Part shown: in pieces, positions 14,829-22,156 of the stretch | Layout: every line of letters starts with the position of its first letter | How positions within the stretch are numbered: position 1 is the stretch's first letter | Source: Alphaproteobacteria bacterium | Lineage (GTDB): Bacteria; Pseudomonadota; Alphaproteobacteria; UBA8366 | DNA: 23,416 bases | Direction of reading: 5' to 3' | NCBI GenBank assembly: GCA_029861675.1 | Contig: JAOTYV010000042.1 | Span: 1 to 23,416, forward strand | Notes under the pieces: model-generated | What the model saw: only the letters and a program-made list of their open reading frames with translations | The model's database searches: none | What the model was told of the DNA's origin: nothing | Program-made: the position numbers and the translations under genes

Positions 14829-15833
14829 TTAGCCGGCCAACTCCTGCAATTCGTCGTACAAGGCCTGCGGCAACTCGACGCCATCGCGGGCGGCGGCCTC
14901 CCGTAATTCGTATCGCCTAAGGCCCGGCAGACGGGTGCCCGGCTGATCCAGGATCGCCGCCAGGAGATCTTCCAGCCGATCCGCGAACACTCTGCGGGAG
15001 AAGAGAGCCGGGTCGATGGCAATCAGGAATTGCCCGACATGCGGCGGGTCGCCCTCGCCGGTGAAGAATGAACTCGCTTCATAGCCGAATTGTGAACCGG
15101 TCAGCGCGGCGGCGAGAATCTCCACCATCAGCACGAGCTGCGCACCCTTGGCGTCGCCGAGCGGCAGCATGGTGCCGGCGAGCGCCGCCTCCGGATCGGT
15201 CGTTGCGGCGCCGGTTGTGTCCACCGCCCAGCCTTCGGGAATCGTCTCGCCCTTTTGGGCGGCCACGTTGACCTTGCCGCGCGCCACCTTGCTCATGCTC
15301 ATGTCGATCACGAGGGGCGATGTGCCGCGGCGCGGTGCGGCAAACGCGATAGGATTGGTGCCGAAAAGGCCACGATTGCCGCCCCATGGCGCGATGCCTT
15401 GCGGGCCGTTGCCGAAACTGAGGCCGATCAAACCGCGTCGCGCGATCGGCTCCACATGATGTCCGGCAACGCCGGAATGGTGCGAATTGGCGATGGCGAC
15501 GGCGGCAATGCCGGATTCGGATGCGAGCTCCGTCAGCGCTTCGACGGCCAGATTGATCGCGGGCGAGGCGAAGCCGCTTCGGGCATCGACACGCAGCGCG
15601 GCGGGACCGATCTTGCTGAGCTTCGGATTGGCGTGCCCGTTGACCTTGCCGGATTTCGATTGCGCCGAATAGGAAGGGATGCGCGATGCGCCATGGCCTT
15701 TCTGGCCATCCGCCTCGGCCGCCACCAGCGCGGCGGCGACCTGTTCCGCATTGATCGGGCTGGTGTCGTGCACAATGAGAATTTGCGACGTCAGCGAATG
15801 AAGGTCTTCCAGCGATAGGGTAACGGTGCTCAT
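14829..15833 (-). CDS. Ldh2-family NAD(P)-dependent 2-hydroxyacid dehydrogenase (malate/L-lactate/ComC sulfolactate dehydrogenase type)
   Basis: 334-residue member of the malate/L-lactate dehydrogenase family with its own NAD(P) fold, unrelated to classical Rossmann LDH. Visible: GHGASR at 46-51 (catalytic His and substrate-binding Arg), NSHHSG at 116-121, APWGGNRGLFGTNPIAFAAP at 148-167 and VIDMSMSKVARGK at 175-187. Relatives act on L-lactate, malate, ureidoglycolate, 2,3-diketogulonate and, in ComC, (R)-sulfolactate. It is the last gene of the leftward operon with the UxaA-type lyase pair and the tartrate-dehydratase-like enzyme; 81 bp separate it from that enzyme. GGAAG lies upstream of the ATG. 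Context suggests it interconverts the 2-hydroxy and 2-oxo forms of the pathway acid. Confidence 0.88.
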   Translation of the reverse strand: MSTVTLSLEDLHSLTSQILIVHDTSPINAEQVAAALVAAEADGQKGHGASRIPSYSAQSKSGKVNGHANPKLSKIGPAALRVDARSGFASPAINLAVEALTELASESGIAAVAIANSHHSGVAGHHVEPIARRGLIGLSFGNGPQGIAPWGGNRGLFGTNPIAFAAPRRGTSPLVIDMSMSKVARGKVNVAAQKGETIPEGWAVDTTGAATTDPEAALAGTMLPLGDAKGAQLVLMVEILAAALTGSQFGYEASSFFTGEGDPPHVGQFLIAIDPALFSRRVFADRLEDLLAAILDQPGTRLPGLRRYELREAAARDGVELPQALYDELQELAG

Positions 15834-15914
15834 GCCTTGTCTTCCAGTGCATACGGGATAGCGGTATCTGCTGCCGCGCCGGTATATTTGATGATGACGA
15901 AACCGCCCATTCTT

Positions 15915-17084
15915 CTACATCTCGCCGAGCGGCCTGAGGACCTTGAACATCTCGGATTTCAGTTCCACGCCGATGCCCGGCGCATCGGGCGGCGTGGTGT
16001 AGCCATCCTCGATTTCGGCGCCGTCGGCGAATCCCCCGAACGGTTGAAAGACGAGCGGGTATGATTCGGTCCCGCCGAGTTGCAGTCCGGTCGCCAGGTT
16101 GAGGCCAAGCTGATGGCCGCCATGGGGGATATGGCGTCGATGATGCCACCCCAGCGGCGCGAGCGCATCGACCATCCGGAGAAATTCGGTAAGCCCGTAG
16201 GCGAGCGCGGGGTCAATCTGTATCCAATCCTTTTCCGGCCGCATGCCGCCGTAGAGTGCAAGGTTCTTCGCATCCTGCGCGGAAAACAGGTTCTCTCCGG
16301 TTGCGATAGATCCCTCGTACCGGCCGATCAATTCCGCATTGAGGGCAAAGTCCAGAGGATCGCCCGGCTCCTCGAACCATGCGAGATTGAGGGGCGCGAT
16401 GGCATCGCCGAACGTGACGGCCTCGTCCAATCCGAAACGGCCGTTGGCGTCGACCGCAAGATTGTCGCCGGAACCGACGATGTCCAGGACCGCTTCGATC
16501 CGCTTCAGGTCCGTCGCGGTGTCTGCGCCGCCGACCTTCATTTTCACGATGCGGTACCCGAGATCCCGGTATCCTTTCATTTCCGTCTGGAGTTGTTCGA
16601 TTTCCTTGCCGGGGTAGTAGTAGCCACCGCCGGGATAGACCAGCACGCGGTCGTCATAGGCGCCGCCGTTGAAGCGCTCGGCCAGGACTTTCCAAAGCGG
16701 TTTTTCCTCGATCTTCGCCACCGCGTCCCACACCGCCATGTCGACCACCGCGGCCGCCACGGCGCGGTCGCCATGACCGCCGGGTTTTTCATTGCGCATC
16801 ATGCAGGCCTGGACCCGAAAGGGGTCGAGATTTTCCCGGTCAAGGTCAAGCAAGTCGTCCGGATCCGCTTCCAATATGCGCGGCAGCAGCCGTTCGCGCA
16901 GGATGCCGCCCTGCGCGTATCGGCCGTTCGAGCCACAGCCGTATCCGACCACGCGCTCGCCATTTCGGATAACGTCGGTGACGACCGCCACCGCGCTGGT
17001 GGTCATTTTCGAGAAATCGATAACCGCGTTGCGCATGCTCGATTCGAGCTTCGCCGTCGTTTCGCGGATATCGATAATGCGCAT
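15915..17084 (-). CDS. Enolase-superfamily acid-sugar dehydratase, D(-)-tartrate dehydratase-like
   Basis: 389 residues of the mandelate racemase/muconate lactonising enzyme group. The whole chain, including the N-terminal MRNAVIDFSKMTTSAVAVVT and the PGGGYYYPGK stretch, resembles the Bradyrhizobium D-tartrate dehydratase, as recalled and not searched. Catalytic elements are intact: VKMKVGG with the general-base Lys 183, metal ligands Asp 212 (VDANGR), Glu 238 (WFEEPGDP) and Glu 264 (ATGENL), and the acid His 321 in PHGGHQ. The enzyme would abstract the proton alpha to a carboxylate and lose water, giving a 2-oxo acid (oxaloacetate from tartrate). GAAGGA lies 12-17 nt upstream of the start. 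It follows the UxaA-type large subunit by 194 bp, a gap that holds a strong hairpin, and precedes the Ldh-type dehydrogenase. Confidence 0.88.
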   Translation of the reverse strand: MRIIDIRETTAKLESSMRNAVIDFSKMTTSAVAVVTDVIRNGERVVGYGCGSNGRYAQGGILRERLLPRILEADPDDLLDLDRENLDPFRVQACMMRNEKPGGHGDRAVAAAVVDMAVWDAVAKIEEKPLWKVLAERFNGGAYDDRVLVYPGGGYYYPGKEIEQLQTEMKGYRDLGYRIVKMKVGGADTATDLKRIEAVLDIVGSGDNLAVDANGRFGLDEAVTFGDAIAPLNLAWFEEPGDPLDFALNAELIGRYEGSIATGENLFSAQDAKNLALYGGMRPEKDWIQIDPALAYGLTEFLRMVDALAPLGWHHRRHIPHGGHQLGLNLATGLQLGGTESYPLVFQPFGGFADGAEIEDGYTTPPDAPGIGVELKSEMFKVLRPLGEM

Positions 17085-17238
17085 CGTGATTTATTCCTTC
17101 GGACGATCAAATTGCGCGCGTTACGCCATCAGACGGAGCCGCCCACCTTTCGGTGCGGGCTTCCGTGAATCGCGCGGCGAATGCACCACGAAGCCGCAGA
17201 CGAAGGCCGTCAAAGGACATTCATGCGCATGCGAAATG

Positions 17239-17269
17239 GTGGGGCCGCCGATCGGCGTTGCGGCCCCAC
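17239..17269 (-). terminator. Intercistronic GC-rich hairpin after the UxaA-type large subunit gene
   Basis: Perfect 10-bp inverted repeat GTGGGGCCGC (17239-17248) / GCGGCCCCAC (17260-17269) with an 11-nt loop, starting about 10 nt after the large-subunit stop in the leftward transcript. No T-run follows, so it is either a Rho-independent terminator without U-tract, an mRNA 3'-end stabiliser or an attenuator within the operon. CACGG/CCGTG at 17267-17278 overlaps one arm and could compete with it. Confidence 0.5.
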
Positions 17270-17278
17270 GGTGCCGTG

Positions 17279-18451
17279 TCAGGCGCTTCGGTACAGTTTG
17301 GTCATGACGAATTCATTGTGACCCAACGCCTCGGCGCAGGTTAGCCGGCCGTTGCACGTCCTGATCATAATGTCGATCAAAGCGTCGCCGGCTTGGTCGA
17401 AATTCATCTCCCGCCGCAAGACGCCGGAAACGTCGAGATCCACGTGTTCGCTCATTTCGCGGGCGGTGCGCGGGTTCGCGGTCAGCTTGACGACCGGTTC
17501 GATCGGATTGCCGATGACGTTGCCCTGGCCGGTCGGGAACAAATGCACGGCAAAGCCGGCGGCGGCCTGCAAGGTCACGCATTCGGCGGCGGCCGATGAC
17601 GTGTCCATGAAATAAAGACCCGCGCCCTTGGTCGGCTCCTCCGCCGGTTCGAGAATATCGATATACTTGGTCTTCTTACCGATCTTCTCGAGGTTGCCGA
17701 AGGCCTTCTCCTCGATCGTCGTCAGGCCGCCCTCGATATTGCCCTTGGTCGGTTGGCTTTCCGACAGGTCGTCGGTCTTGAAGGGCTCGATCACCTCGTC
17801 CATGTAGGCTTTCCAGGTGTCGTAGAACTTCTGGCCGATTGCCGGGGTCGCGCCGCGTTCCTTGCAAACGTCCTCGGCGCCGGTGATCTCCGACGTTTCG
17901 CCGAAACAACTTGTGACGCCAAGCGGATCGAGCTTATCGATCAGATTGCCGACCGTCGGGTTCGAGCCGATGCCGGATGTCGTGTCCGATTCGCCGCATT
18001 TCACCGACACCCACAAATCGGATATCGGGCATTCCTCGCGGTGGGTTTCGGACGCGTCCTGCGAAAACTTCTGCGCCACCCAACTCGCGTTCATGACGGT
18101 TTTGTGCTCGCCGTTCCGTTCGAGCGCGAAACCCTCGACCGGCTTGCCCGTCTTGGCGATGCCGTCGACGACGCGCCCGGTCCAGCCGGGCTCGATGCCG
18201 ATGACCACCACCGCGGCGACATTCGGATTGCATCCGGCGCCGATCAGGGTTCTGAAATGCAGCTCGAGGTCTTCGCCGAATTGCAGCCGGCCATAGTGAT
18301 GCGGTACGGCGATCGTGCCCTTGACGTTGTTCGCAACCTTTTCGCAGGCAGCGTTGGACAGATCGTCGAGCGGCAACAGGATAACGTGATTGCGGATACC
18401 GACACGGCCGTTCTGCCGCCGGTATCCCATGAATGATTTTGGAGTTGCCAT
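17279..18451 (-). CDS. UxaA-family lyase, large subunit (altronate dehydratase / sulfolactate sulfo-lyase SuyB-like)
   Basis: 390 residues matching the C-terminal catalytic part of UxaA-family lyases: GRVGIRNHV at 15-23, [18 protein letters not shown] at 151-168, [17 protein letters not shown] at 237-253 and [18 protein letters not shown] at 305-322. Altronate and galactarate dehydratases carry this part fused to an N-terminal SAF domain; here it is a separate subunit, as in (2R)-sulfolactate sulfo-lyase SuyAB, which converts sulfolactate to pyruvate plus sulfite. The subunit size fits SuyB. Altronate- or tartrate-type dehydration remains possible, so a SuyB name is not certain. Conserved Cys residues may bind an Fe or Fe-S cofactor. 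The start at 18451 lies 5 bp after the small-subunit stop; a GTG at 18463 overlaps it and is less likely. Confidence 0.88.
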   Translation of the reverse strand: MATPKSFMGYRRQNGRVGIRNHVILLPLDDLSNAACEKVANNVKGTIAVPHHYGRLQFGEDLELHFRTLIGAGCNPNVAAVVVIGIEPGWTGRVVDGIAKTGKPVEGFALERNGEHKTVMNASWVAQKFSQDASETHREECPISDLWVSVKCGESDTTSGIGSNPTVGNLIDKLDPLGVTSCFGETSEITGAEDVCKERGATPAIGQKFYDTWKAYMDEVIEPFKTDDLSESQPTKGNIEGGLTTIEEKAFGNLEKIGKKTKYIDILEPAEEPTKGAGLYFMDTSSAAAECVTLQAAAGFAVHLFPTGQGNVIGNPIEPVVKLTANPRTAREMSEHVDLDVSGVLRREMNFDQAGDALIDIMIRTCNGRLTCAEALGHNEFVMTKLYRSA

Positions 18452-18456
18452 TTTGC

Positions 18457-18744
18457 CTACCACTTCGTTGTCTTGAGGTTGTGGACATGTACGTGATGGC
18501 CCTTGCCGATCTTCTCGACAGTTTTGCCGATCGAGTGCCCGTACTTAAAGATCGTTTCGTCCTTGCCGATGTCCAGCAAGGCAACCTTGTGCCCGATGGG
18601 GATGGCGTCCAGCGCGGTGACCGATATCGTTTCATCGGTTTCCATCACCCAACCGGACATCTCGGTTTTCGGCTCAACGTTTTCGACGACGACAACGCCG
18701 ACACTGTCGGTCTTGTCATGAACCACAAAATGCGGGGCAGCCAT
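18457..18744 (-). CDS. UxaA-family lyase, small SAF-domain subunit (SuyA-like)
   Basis: 95 residues forming a SAF domain, the N-terminal module of altronate dehydratases. Typical marks are [19 protein letters not shown] near the start, [12 protein letters not shown] at 48-59, [10 protein letters not shown] at 65-74 and the C-terminal [12 protein letters not shown]. The free-standing small subunit ending just after HVHN is the arrangement of SuyA in (2R)-sulfolactate sulfo-lyase. It is the first gene of the leftward operon and is 5 bp from the large-subunit gene, so the two must work as a heteromer. A strong GAGGAGGAG ribosome-binding site precedes the ATG. Confidence 0.85.
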   Translation of the reverse strand: MAAPHFVVHDKTDSVGVVVVENVEPKTEMSGWVMETDETISVTALDAIPIGHKVALLDIGKDETIFKYGHSIGKTVEKIGKGHHVHVHNLKTTKW

Positions 18745-18862
18745 TGCTCCTCCTCAGCTCCACTGTTATCCGGCGCGGCCCTCGCCGGTGGCGGTTTGGG
18801 CGCTTTCGGTGTCGGATTCGACGGTTCTACCGATAGCGGGCCCAAGGCCTATTGTTGGTGCA

Positions 18863-18893
18863 TATATAGGACATCTGATTGATGCGACGTCAA
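18863..18893 (-). promoter_or_regulatory. Possible promoter of the UxaA-type lyase operon with an overlapping dyad
   Basis: Minus-strand TTGACG (18893-18888) and TATATA (18868-18863), with a longish 19-bp spacer. A dyad GATTGA-N7-TCAATC (18877-18895) covers the -35 region and may be an operator. The leader would be about 110 nt. The preceding D-aminoacylase gene reads the same way, but 210 bp separate them. Confidence 0.35.
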
Positions 18894-18954
18894 TCGCGGC
18901 GGTGGTGCCTTAAGGCGATCAATTCGTTTATTCGGCGGTTGCGTTTGGGTGGGA

Positions 18955-20427
18955 TCACGCCGCACCCGGCTTGGCTGCCTTTTGCATATCCTGGCGTCGC
19001 AGCGCGCGGCCGGGCCGGGCGCCGGTGGCGGCCCCGGATCGCATGACCGCCTGACCGTTCACGAAGACCGCCTCGATGCCTGCGGCGGGTTGGGTCGGAT
19101 TCTGGAAATCGGCTTTGTCGATCACCGTGGCCGGATCGAAGATCACGATGTCGGCTGCATAGCCTTCACGAATGGATCCGCGGCCGGTCAGTCCGAAAAC
19201 CGATGCGGGCAGGCTGGTCATCCGGCGGACCGCGTCCTCCAGCGGGATTAATCCCAGGTCCCGGCTGTAATGGCCGAGGACGCGCGGGAATGTCCCCCAA
19301 AGACGGGGGTGGGGATGGTTGTCATTGGGCAGTCCGTCGGAGGCGACCATGCTGTGCGGATAGGCGATCACCCGCTGTACATCGTCTTCGTCCATCATGA
19401 AGTAGATCGCTCCGCCCGGCTGCAGCCGCTCCGCCGCTTCCTCGGGCGAACAGCCCATCTCGCCGGCGATTTCGGCAAGGTCCCGCCCGGCATGTTCGGG
19501 ATGCGTCTCGGACCAGGTGATCAGCACCCGCTTGGATTTCGTGACACGGGCGGCGGTGATGACGGTGGAGGCGGCGGTGTAGGGATATACGTCGAGGTCG
19601 ACTTTTTGCCGACGGCGCGCCGCATCGATTATCGGCAGGGTCACTTTCGTCCGGCCGAAATTGGCCTCGCCCGCCACCTTGTGATGCGACAAGACGACGG
19701 CGGCGTCCGATTCACGGCCGATCTGGAATGCTTCCTCCATCGCTTCTTCGATCCGTTCCTCCTCGTAGCGCAGATGCGTCGTATAGATGCCGCCGGCGGG
19801 ACCGAGCACGGAGGCCAGCTCGATGATCTCCTCGGTCGGTGCGGGCATGGCCGGGGCGTAGGCGAGGCCCGTCGACAGACCGACCGCGCCCGCGGCCAAG
19901 GCCTCGGAAAGCCGATCGCGCATGGCCGCAATTTCAGTGTCGTGCGCCGGCCGGTCGACACTGTCCATGGCGCCCAGACGCAAGGTCGTATGACCGCACA
20001 GCACCGCCGCATTGGTCGCCGGCGGGTCGATTGCCAGTCGATCGAAAAAATCGCTCATGCGCGGAAATTCGAACCGGCTACCCAGCAAGTCCAATGGCGG
20101 CAAGGCCCGGTCACCGCGCAATTCATAGGGAGCGAGGCTGATGCCGCAATTGCCGACGACCACTGTGGTTACGCCCTGGCTCGTCTTGTAGAACATGTCC
20201 GGCCGGTCGAGCAGCGAATTGTCATCGTGGGTATGGACGTCGATGAAGCCGGGCGCCACCACCCGCCCGGCGGCGTCGGCCTCGGTGCCACTTCGTTCCG
20301 CCGACAGATCGCCGATCGCCGCAATTTTGCCATCCCGAACGCCGATGTCGGCTTTGCGGCGCTGCGTGCCCTCACCATCGACGATATCGCCGTTTCGGAT
20401 GATCAGGTCGTAGCGGTCTCCGGACAT
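18955..20427 (-). CDS. N-acyl-D-amino-acid deacylase (D-aminoacylase), amidohydrolase superfamily
   Basis: 490-residue zinc amidohydrolase that releases D-amino acids from N-acyl-D-amino acids. Metal and catalytic residues are all present: FIDVHTHDDN with His 65 and His 67, VGNCGIS with Cys 94, TTHLRYEEER with His 218, LSHHK with His 248, and MVASDG with Asp 364. These sit at nearly constant offset from the residues known in the Alcaligenes D-aminoacylase, as recalled, and the length is usual. The N-terminal beta-sandwich (YDLIIRNGDIVDGEGTQRRK) and the C-terminal GYAADIVIFDP segment are typical. AGGAG lies 6 nt before the ATG at 20427. It is divergent from the creatininase-family gene. It lies upstream of the UxaA-type operon in the same direction, but with its own probable promoter. 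No signal peptide, so cytoplasmic. Confidence 0.9.
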   Translation of the reverse strand: MSGDRYDLIIRNGDIVDGEGTQRRKADIGVRDGKIAAIGDLSAERSGTEADAAGRVVAPGFIDVHTHDDNSLLDRPDMFYKTSQGVTTVVVGNCGISLAPYELRGDRALPPLDLLGSRFEFPRMSDFFDRLAIDPPATNAAVLCGHTTLRLGAMDSVDRPAHDTEIAAMRDRLSEALAAGAVGLSTGLAYAPAMPAPTEEIIELASVLGPAGGIYTTHLRYEEERIEEAMEEAFQIGRESDAAVVLSHHKVAGEANFGRTKVTLPIIDAARRRQKVDLDVYPYTAASTVITAARVTKSKRVLITWSETHPEHAGRDLAEIAGEMGCSPEEAAERLQPGGAIYFMMDEDDVQRVIAYPHSMVASDGLPNDNHPHPRLWGTFPRVLGHYSRDLGLIPLEDAVRRMTSLPASVFGLTGRGSIREGYAADIVIFDPATVIDKADFQNPTQPAAGIEAVFVNGQAVMRSGAATGARPGRALRRQDMQKAAKPGAA

Positions 20428-20488
20428 GATATTCTCCTATGAAAGACAGACGTGCGGCATTTCGATGATCGCAGGACCGCAGCAATCG

Positions 20489-20517
20489 TTTATAAAGAGC
20501 CGGAAGGTTGGCGTCAC
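20489..20517 (-). promoter_or_regulatory. Promoter of the D-aminoacylase gene
   Basis: Minus-strand GTGACG (20517-20512), a 17-bp spacer and TATAAA (20494-20489). The -10 lies in the palindrome TTTATAAA (20489-20496), so the same box could serve the divergent creatininase-family gene, though no good -35 is seen for that direction. Confidence 0.4.
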
Positions 20518-20548
20518 GGCGGTAAGAAAGGACCCGGCGGGGATCGGG

Positions 20549-21376
20549 ATGCAGTTCATGAATGATCGGCCAAGCCGGTATTGGCAGGAATGGACCACGG
20601 CGGATTTCGAGGCTGCGGACCGCGACCGTCTGATCGCGCTCTTGCCGGTCGCGGCCATCGAGCAGCACGGCCCGCATTTGCCGCTCGAAGTCGATGCCTG
20701 CATCAATGCCGGGCTCATTGCCGAGACGTTGGAGCGCCTGCCAACGGACATACCGCTGGTGGTCCTGCCCGCGCAAAATGTCGGCTGGAGCGACGAGCAT
20801 GGCCGTTATCCCGGAACGCTGAGCGTCGCGCCGGGGACATTGATGGCGACGTGGCGCGGTCTCGCGGCGAATGTGGCCAATATCGGCATCCGCAAATTCA
20901 TCCTGTTCAATAGCCATGGCGGTCAGAACGAGTTGATCAAGATCGTGACCCGGCAGCTTCGGATCGATCACGGCATGCTCGCGACCGCGTTGAACTGGTA
21001 TGCGCTGGCGGATCTGACCAAGATGTTCGGCGCCGACGAGCGCCGGTTCGGCATTCACGGCGGCGCGGTCGAGACGTCGCTGATGCTGCACCTGCGGCCG
21101 GATCTGGTGCGGACCGATTTGGCGGAGAACTTCGTCTCCACCGCCGTCGAGCAGTCACAAACCTTCGACCATCTCGGGCCGACCGGGCAGGTTTCGTATG
21201 GCTGGGAAACGCAGGATTTGCATCCGTCGGGCGTGGTCGGCGACGCGACCGCGGCGACGGCGGAAAAGGGGCGGGCGCTGGCCGATCAAGTGGCCGGCCG
21301 GATGGTCGAAGTCTTGCGGGATATCGACGGCTTCGATTTGGCGCGGCTTGCGGATCGCCCGGCCGGTGAAAGCTAG
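20549..21376 (+). CDS. Creatininase-family amidohydrolase
   Basis: 275 residues of the creatininase / MftE / FAPy-deformylase-like family, metal-dependent amidohydrolases that cleave cyclic or linear amides. Visible: LLPVAAIEQHGPHLPLEVDA with Glu 38, His 40 and Asp 49 as metal ligands, WSDEHGRYPGTLS (80-92), FNSHGGQNE with His 123, and IHGGAVETSLML with Glu 175. The substrate is unknown; true creatininases differ around NGHYEN. The frame is open upstream to 20426, which would overlap the divergent gene. Starts at 20549 (with GGGG upstream) or 20558 (MNDRPSRYW) are realistic. The stop codon is inside a perfect 11-bp inverted repeat. Divergent pairing with a D-aminoacylase suggests a joint role in amide breakdown, which is inference. 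Confidence 0.88.
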   Translation: MQFMNDRPSRYWQEWTTADFEAADRDRLIALLPVAAIEQHGPHLPLEVDACINAGLIAETLERLPTDIPLVVLPAQNVGWSDEHGRYPGTLSVAPGTLMATWRGLAANVANIGIRKFILFNSHGGQNELIKIVTRQLRIDHGMLATALNWYALADLTKMFGADERRFGIHGGAVETSLMLHLRPDLVRTDLAENFVSTAVEQSQTFDHLGPTGQVSYGWETQDLHPSGVVGDATAATAEKGRALADQVAGRMVEVLRDIDGFDLARLADRPAGES

Positions 21377-21415
21377 ACCATTTCTTGTCTAAATTGGCTC
21401 AAGTGAAATGGTCTA
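21374..21415 (+). terminator. Long inverted repeat at the end of the creatininase-family gene
   Basis: Perfect 11-bp arms TAGACCATTTC (21374-21384) / GAAATGGTCTA (21405-21415) around a 20-nt loop, extendable by TTG/CAA with a 2-nt bulge. The first arm starts with the TAG stop codon. The following TCTCTTTGTTTAT is T-rich, which fits a terminator for the rightward gene. It could also be a short dispersed genomic repeat. Confidence 0.5.
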
Positions 21416-21430
21416 TCTCTTTGTTTATAC

Positions 21431-21474
21431 GCAAATACGTCGTCGCGAACCGTTTCGGTTCGCTCGGGATTTGC
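21431..21474 (-). terminator. Hairpin downstream of apt, possible bidirectional terminator
   Basis: Perfect 8-bp stem GCGAACCG (21445-21452) / CGGTTCGC (21456-21463) with a 3-nt loop, enclosed by an outer 6-bp pair GCAAAT (21431-21436) / ATTTGC (21469-21474). It lies 6 nt beyond the apt stop in the leftward direction and about 30 nt beyond the other repeat, in a convergent gene end. No long U-tract. Confidence 0.5.
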
Positions 21475-21479
21475 TCTCG

Positions 21480-21995
21480 CTAATCGTCGTAATCGATCAG
21501 CGTCGAGATCGGAACGTCCAGCTTGTCGCGGCCCTTCAGGAATGACAGTTCGATGATGAAGGCGGCCGCCCGTACGTCGCCGCCGACTTGGCTGAGCAGT
21601 TTGATGGCGGCACTGGCGGTGCCGCCGGTGGCGAGCAGATCGTCGAGCACGACGAGCCGCTGGCCGTGCCGCACCGCATCCGCCTGAATCTCTATCGTAT
21701 CCGTGCCGTATTCCAGGTCATAGTCGAAGCCCACGGTCTCGCCCGGCAGTTTGCCTTTCTTGCGGACCATGATGAAGCCGCAGCCGAGTTGAAGCGCGAG
21801 CGGGGCCGCCGTCAGGAACCCGCGCGACTCAATGCCCACAAGCAAGTCCGGTTTGTGCGGCGCGACCGCTTCGGCCAATTGTGCGACGCAGTGGTGCCAT
21901 GCGTCCGGATGCGCGAGCAAGGTGGAAATGTCGTAAAATGAGATTCCCGGCTTCGGAAAATCCGGAATGCTACGGATATGGTCTTTAAGGTTCAT
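21480..21995 (-). CDS. apt: Adenine phosphoribosyltransferase
   Basis: 171 residues, the usual length for Apt, which salvages adenine with PRPP to AMP in the cytoplasm. Visible: [18 protein letters not shown] at the N-terminus (adenine-binding region), VGIESRGF at 53-60, the flexible-loop region [10 protein letters not shown] at 78-87 and the PRPP-binding motif [13 protein letters not shown] at 115-127. The start at 21995 lacks a strong ribosome-binding site, but the family N-terminus [14 protein letters not shown] supports it. It is divergent from the Mla permease gene across 161 bp and convergent with the creatininase-family gene. Confidence 0.95.
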   Translation of the reverse strand: MNLKDHIRSIPDFPKPGISFYDISTLLAHPDAWHHCVAQLAEAVAPHKPDLLVGIESRGFLTAAPLALQLGCGFIMVRKKGKLPGETVGFDYDLEYGTDTIEIQADAVRHGQRLVVLDDLLATGGTASAAIKLLSQVGGDVRAAAFIIELSFLKGRDKLDVPISTLIDYDD

Positions 21996-22156
21996 CGAGA
22001 AAATCTTTCGTGCGGGCGGGAAGTTGCGATGGTATCGGTGGCTGCGGCCAACCGCAACGCGAGAAGTCGGGAATGCCGAGCGCGCTATGATCGCGCCGCC
22101 CGCTATGATATCGGATAGCGGCGTGTGATTTTTGAATTCCGGGAAACGGTGTTTGC

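Noticed and set aside
13901..15022. 373-codon minus-strand frame opposite the FAH-family gene
   Set aside because: Shadow frame: no motif, biased composition, and it overlaps both the FAH gene and the end of the Ldh-type gene.
18907..18916. Perfect palindrome GCCTTAAGGC between the D-aminoacylase and lyase operon
   Set aside because: Ten bases without loop cannot act as a terminator hairpin, and there is no second copy or promoter alignment to support an operator.
19270..20442. 390-codon open frame antisense to the D-aminoacylase gene
   Set aside because: No recognisable domain and strong Arg/His/Gly bias; the opposite strand keeps all catalytic residues of D-aminoacylase.
22086..22109. Two TATGAT boxes 18 bp apart (CGCTATGAT repeated) upstream of the Mla permease gene
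   Set aside because: No -35-like hexamer lies 16-18 bp upstream of either box, so a promoter call is not supported.
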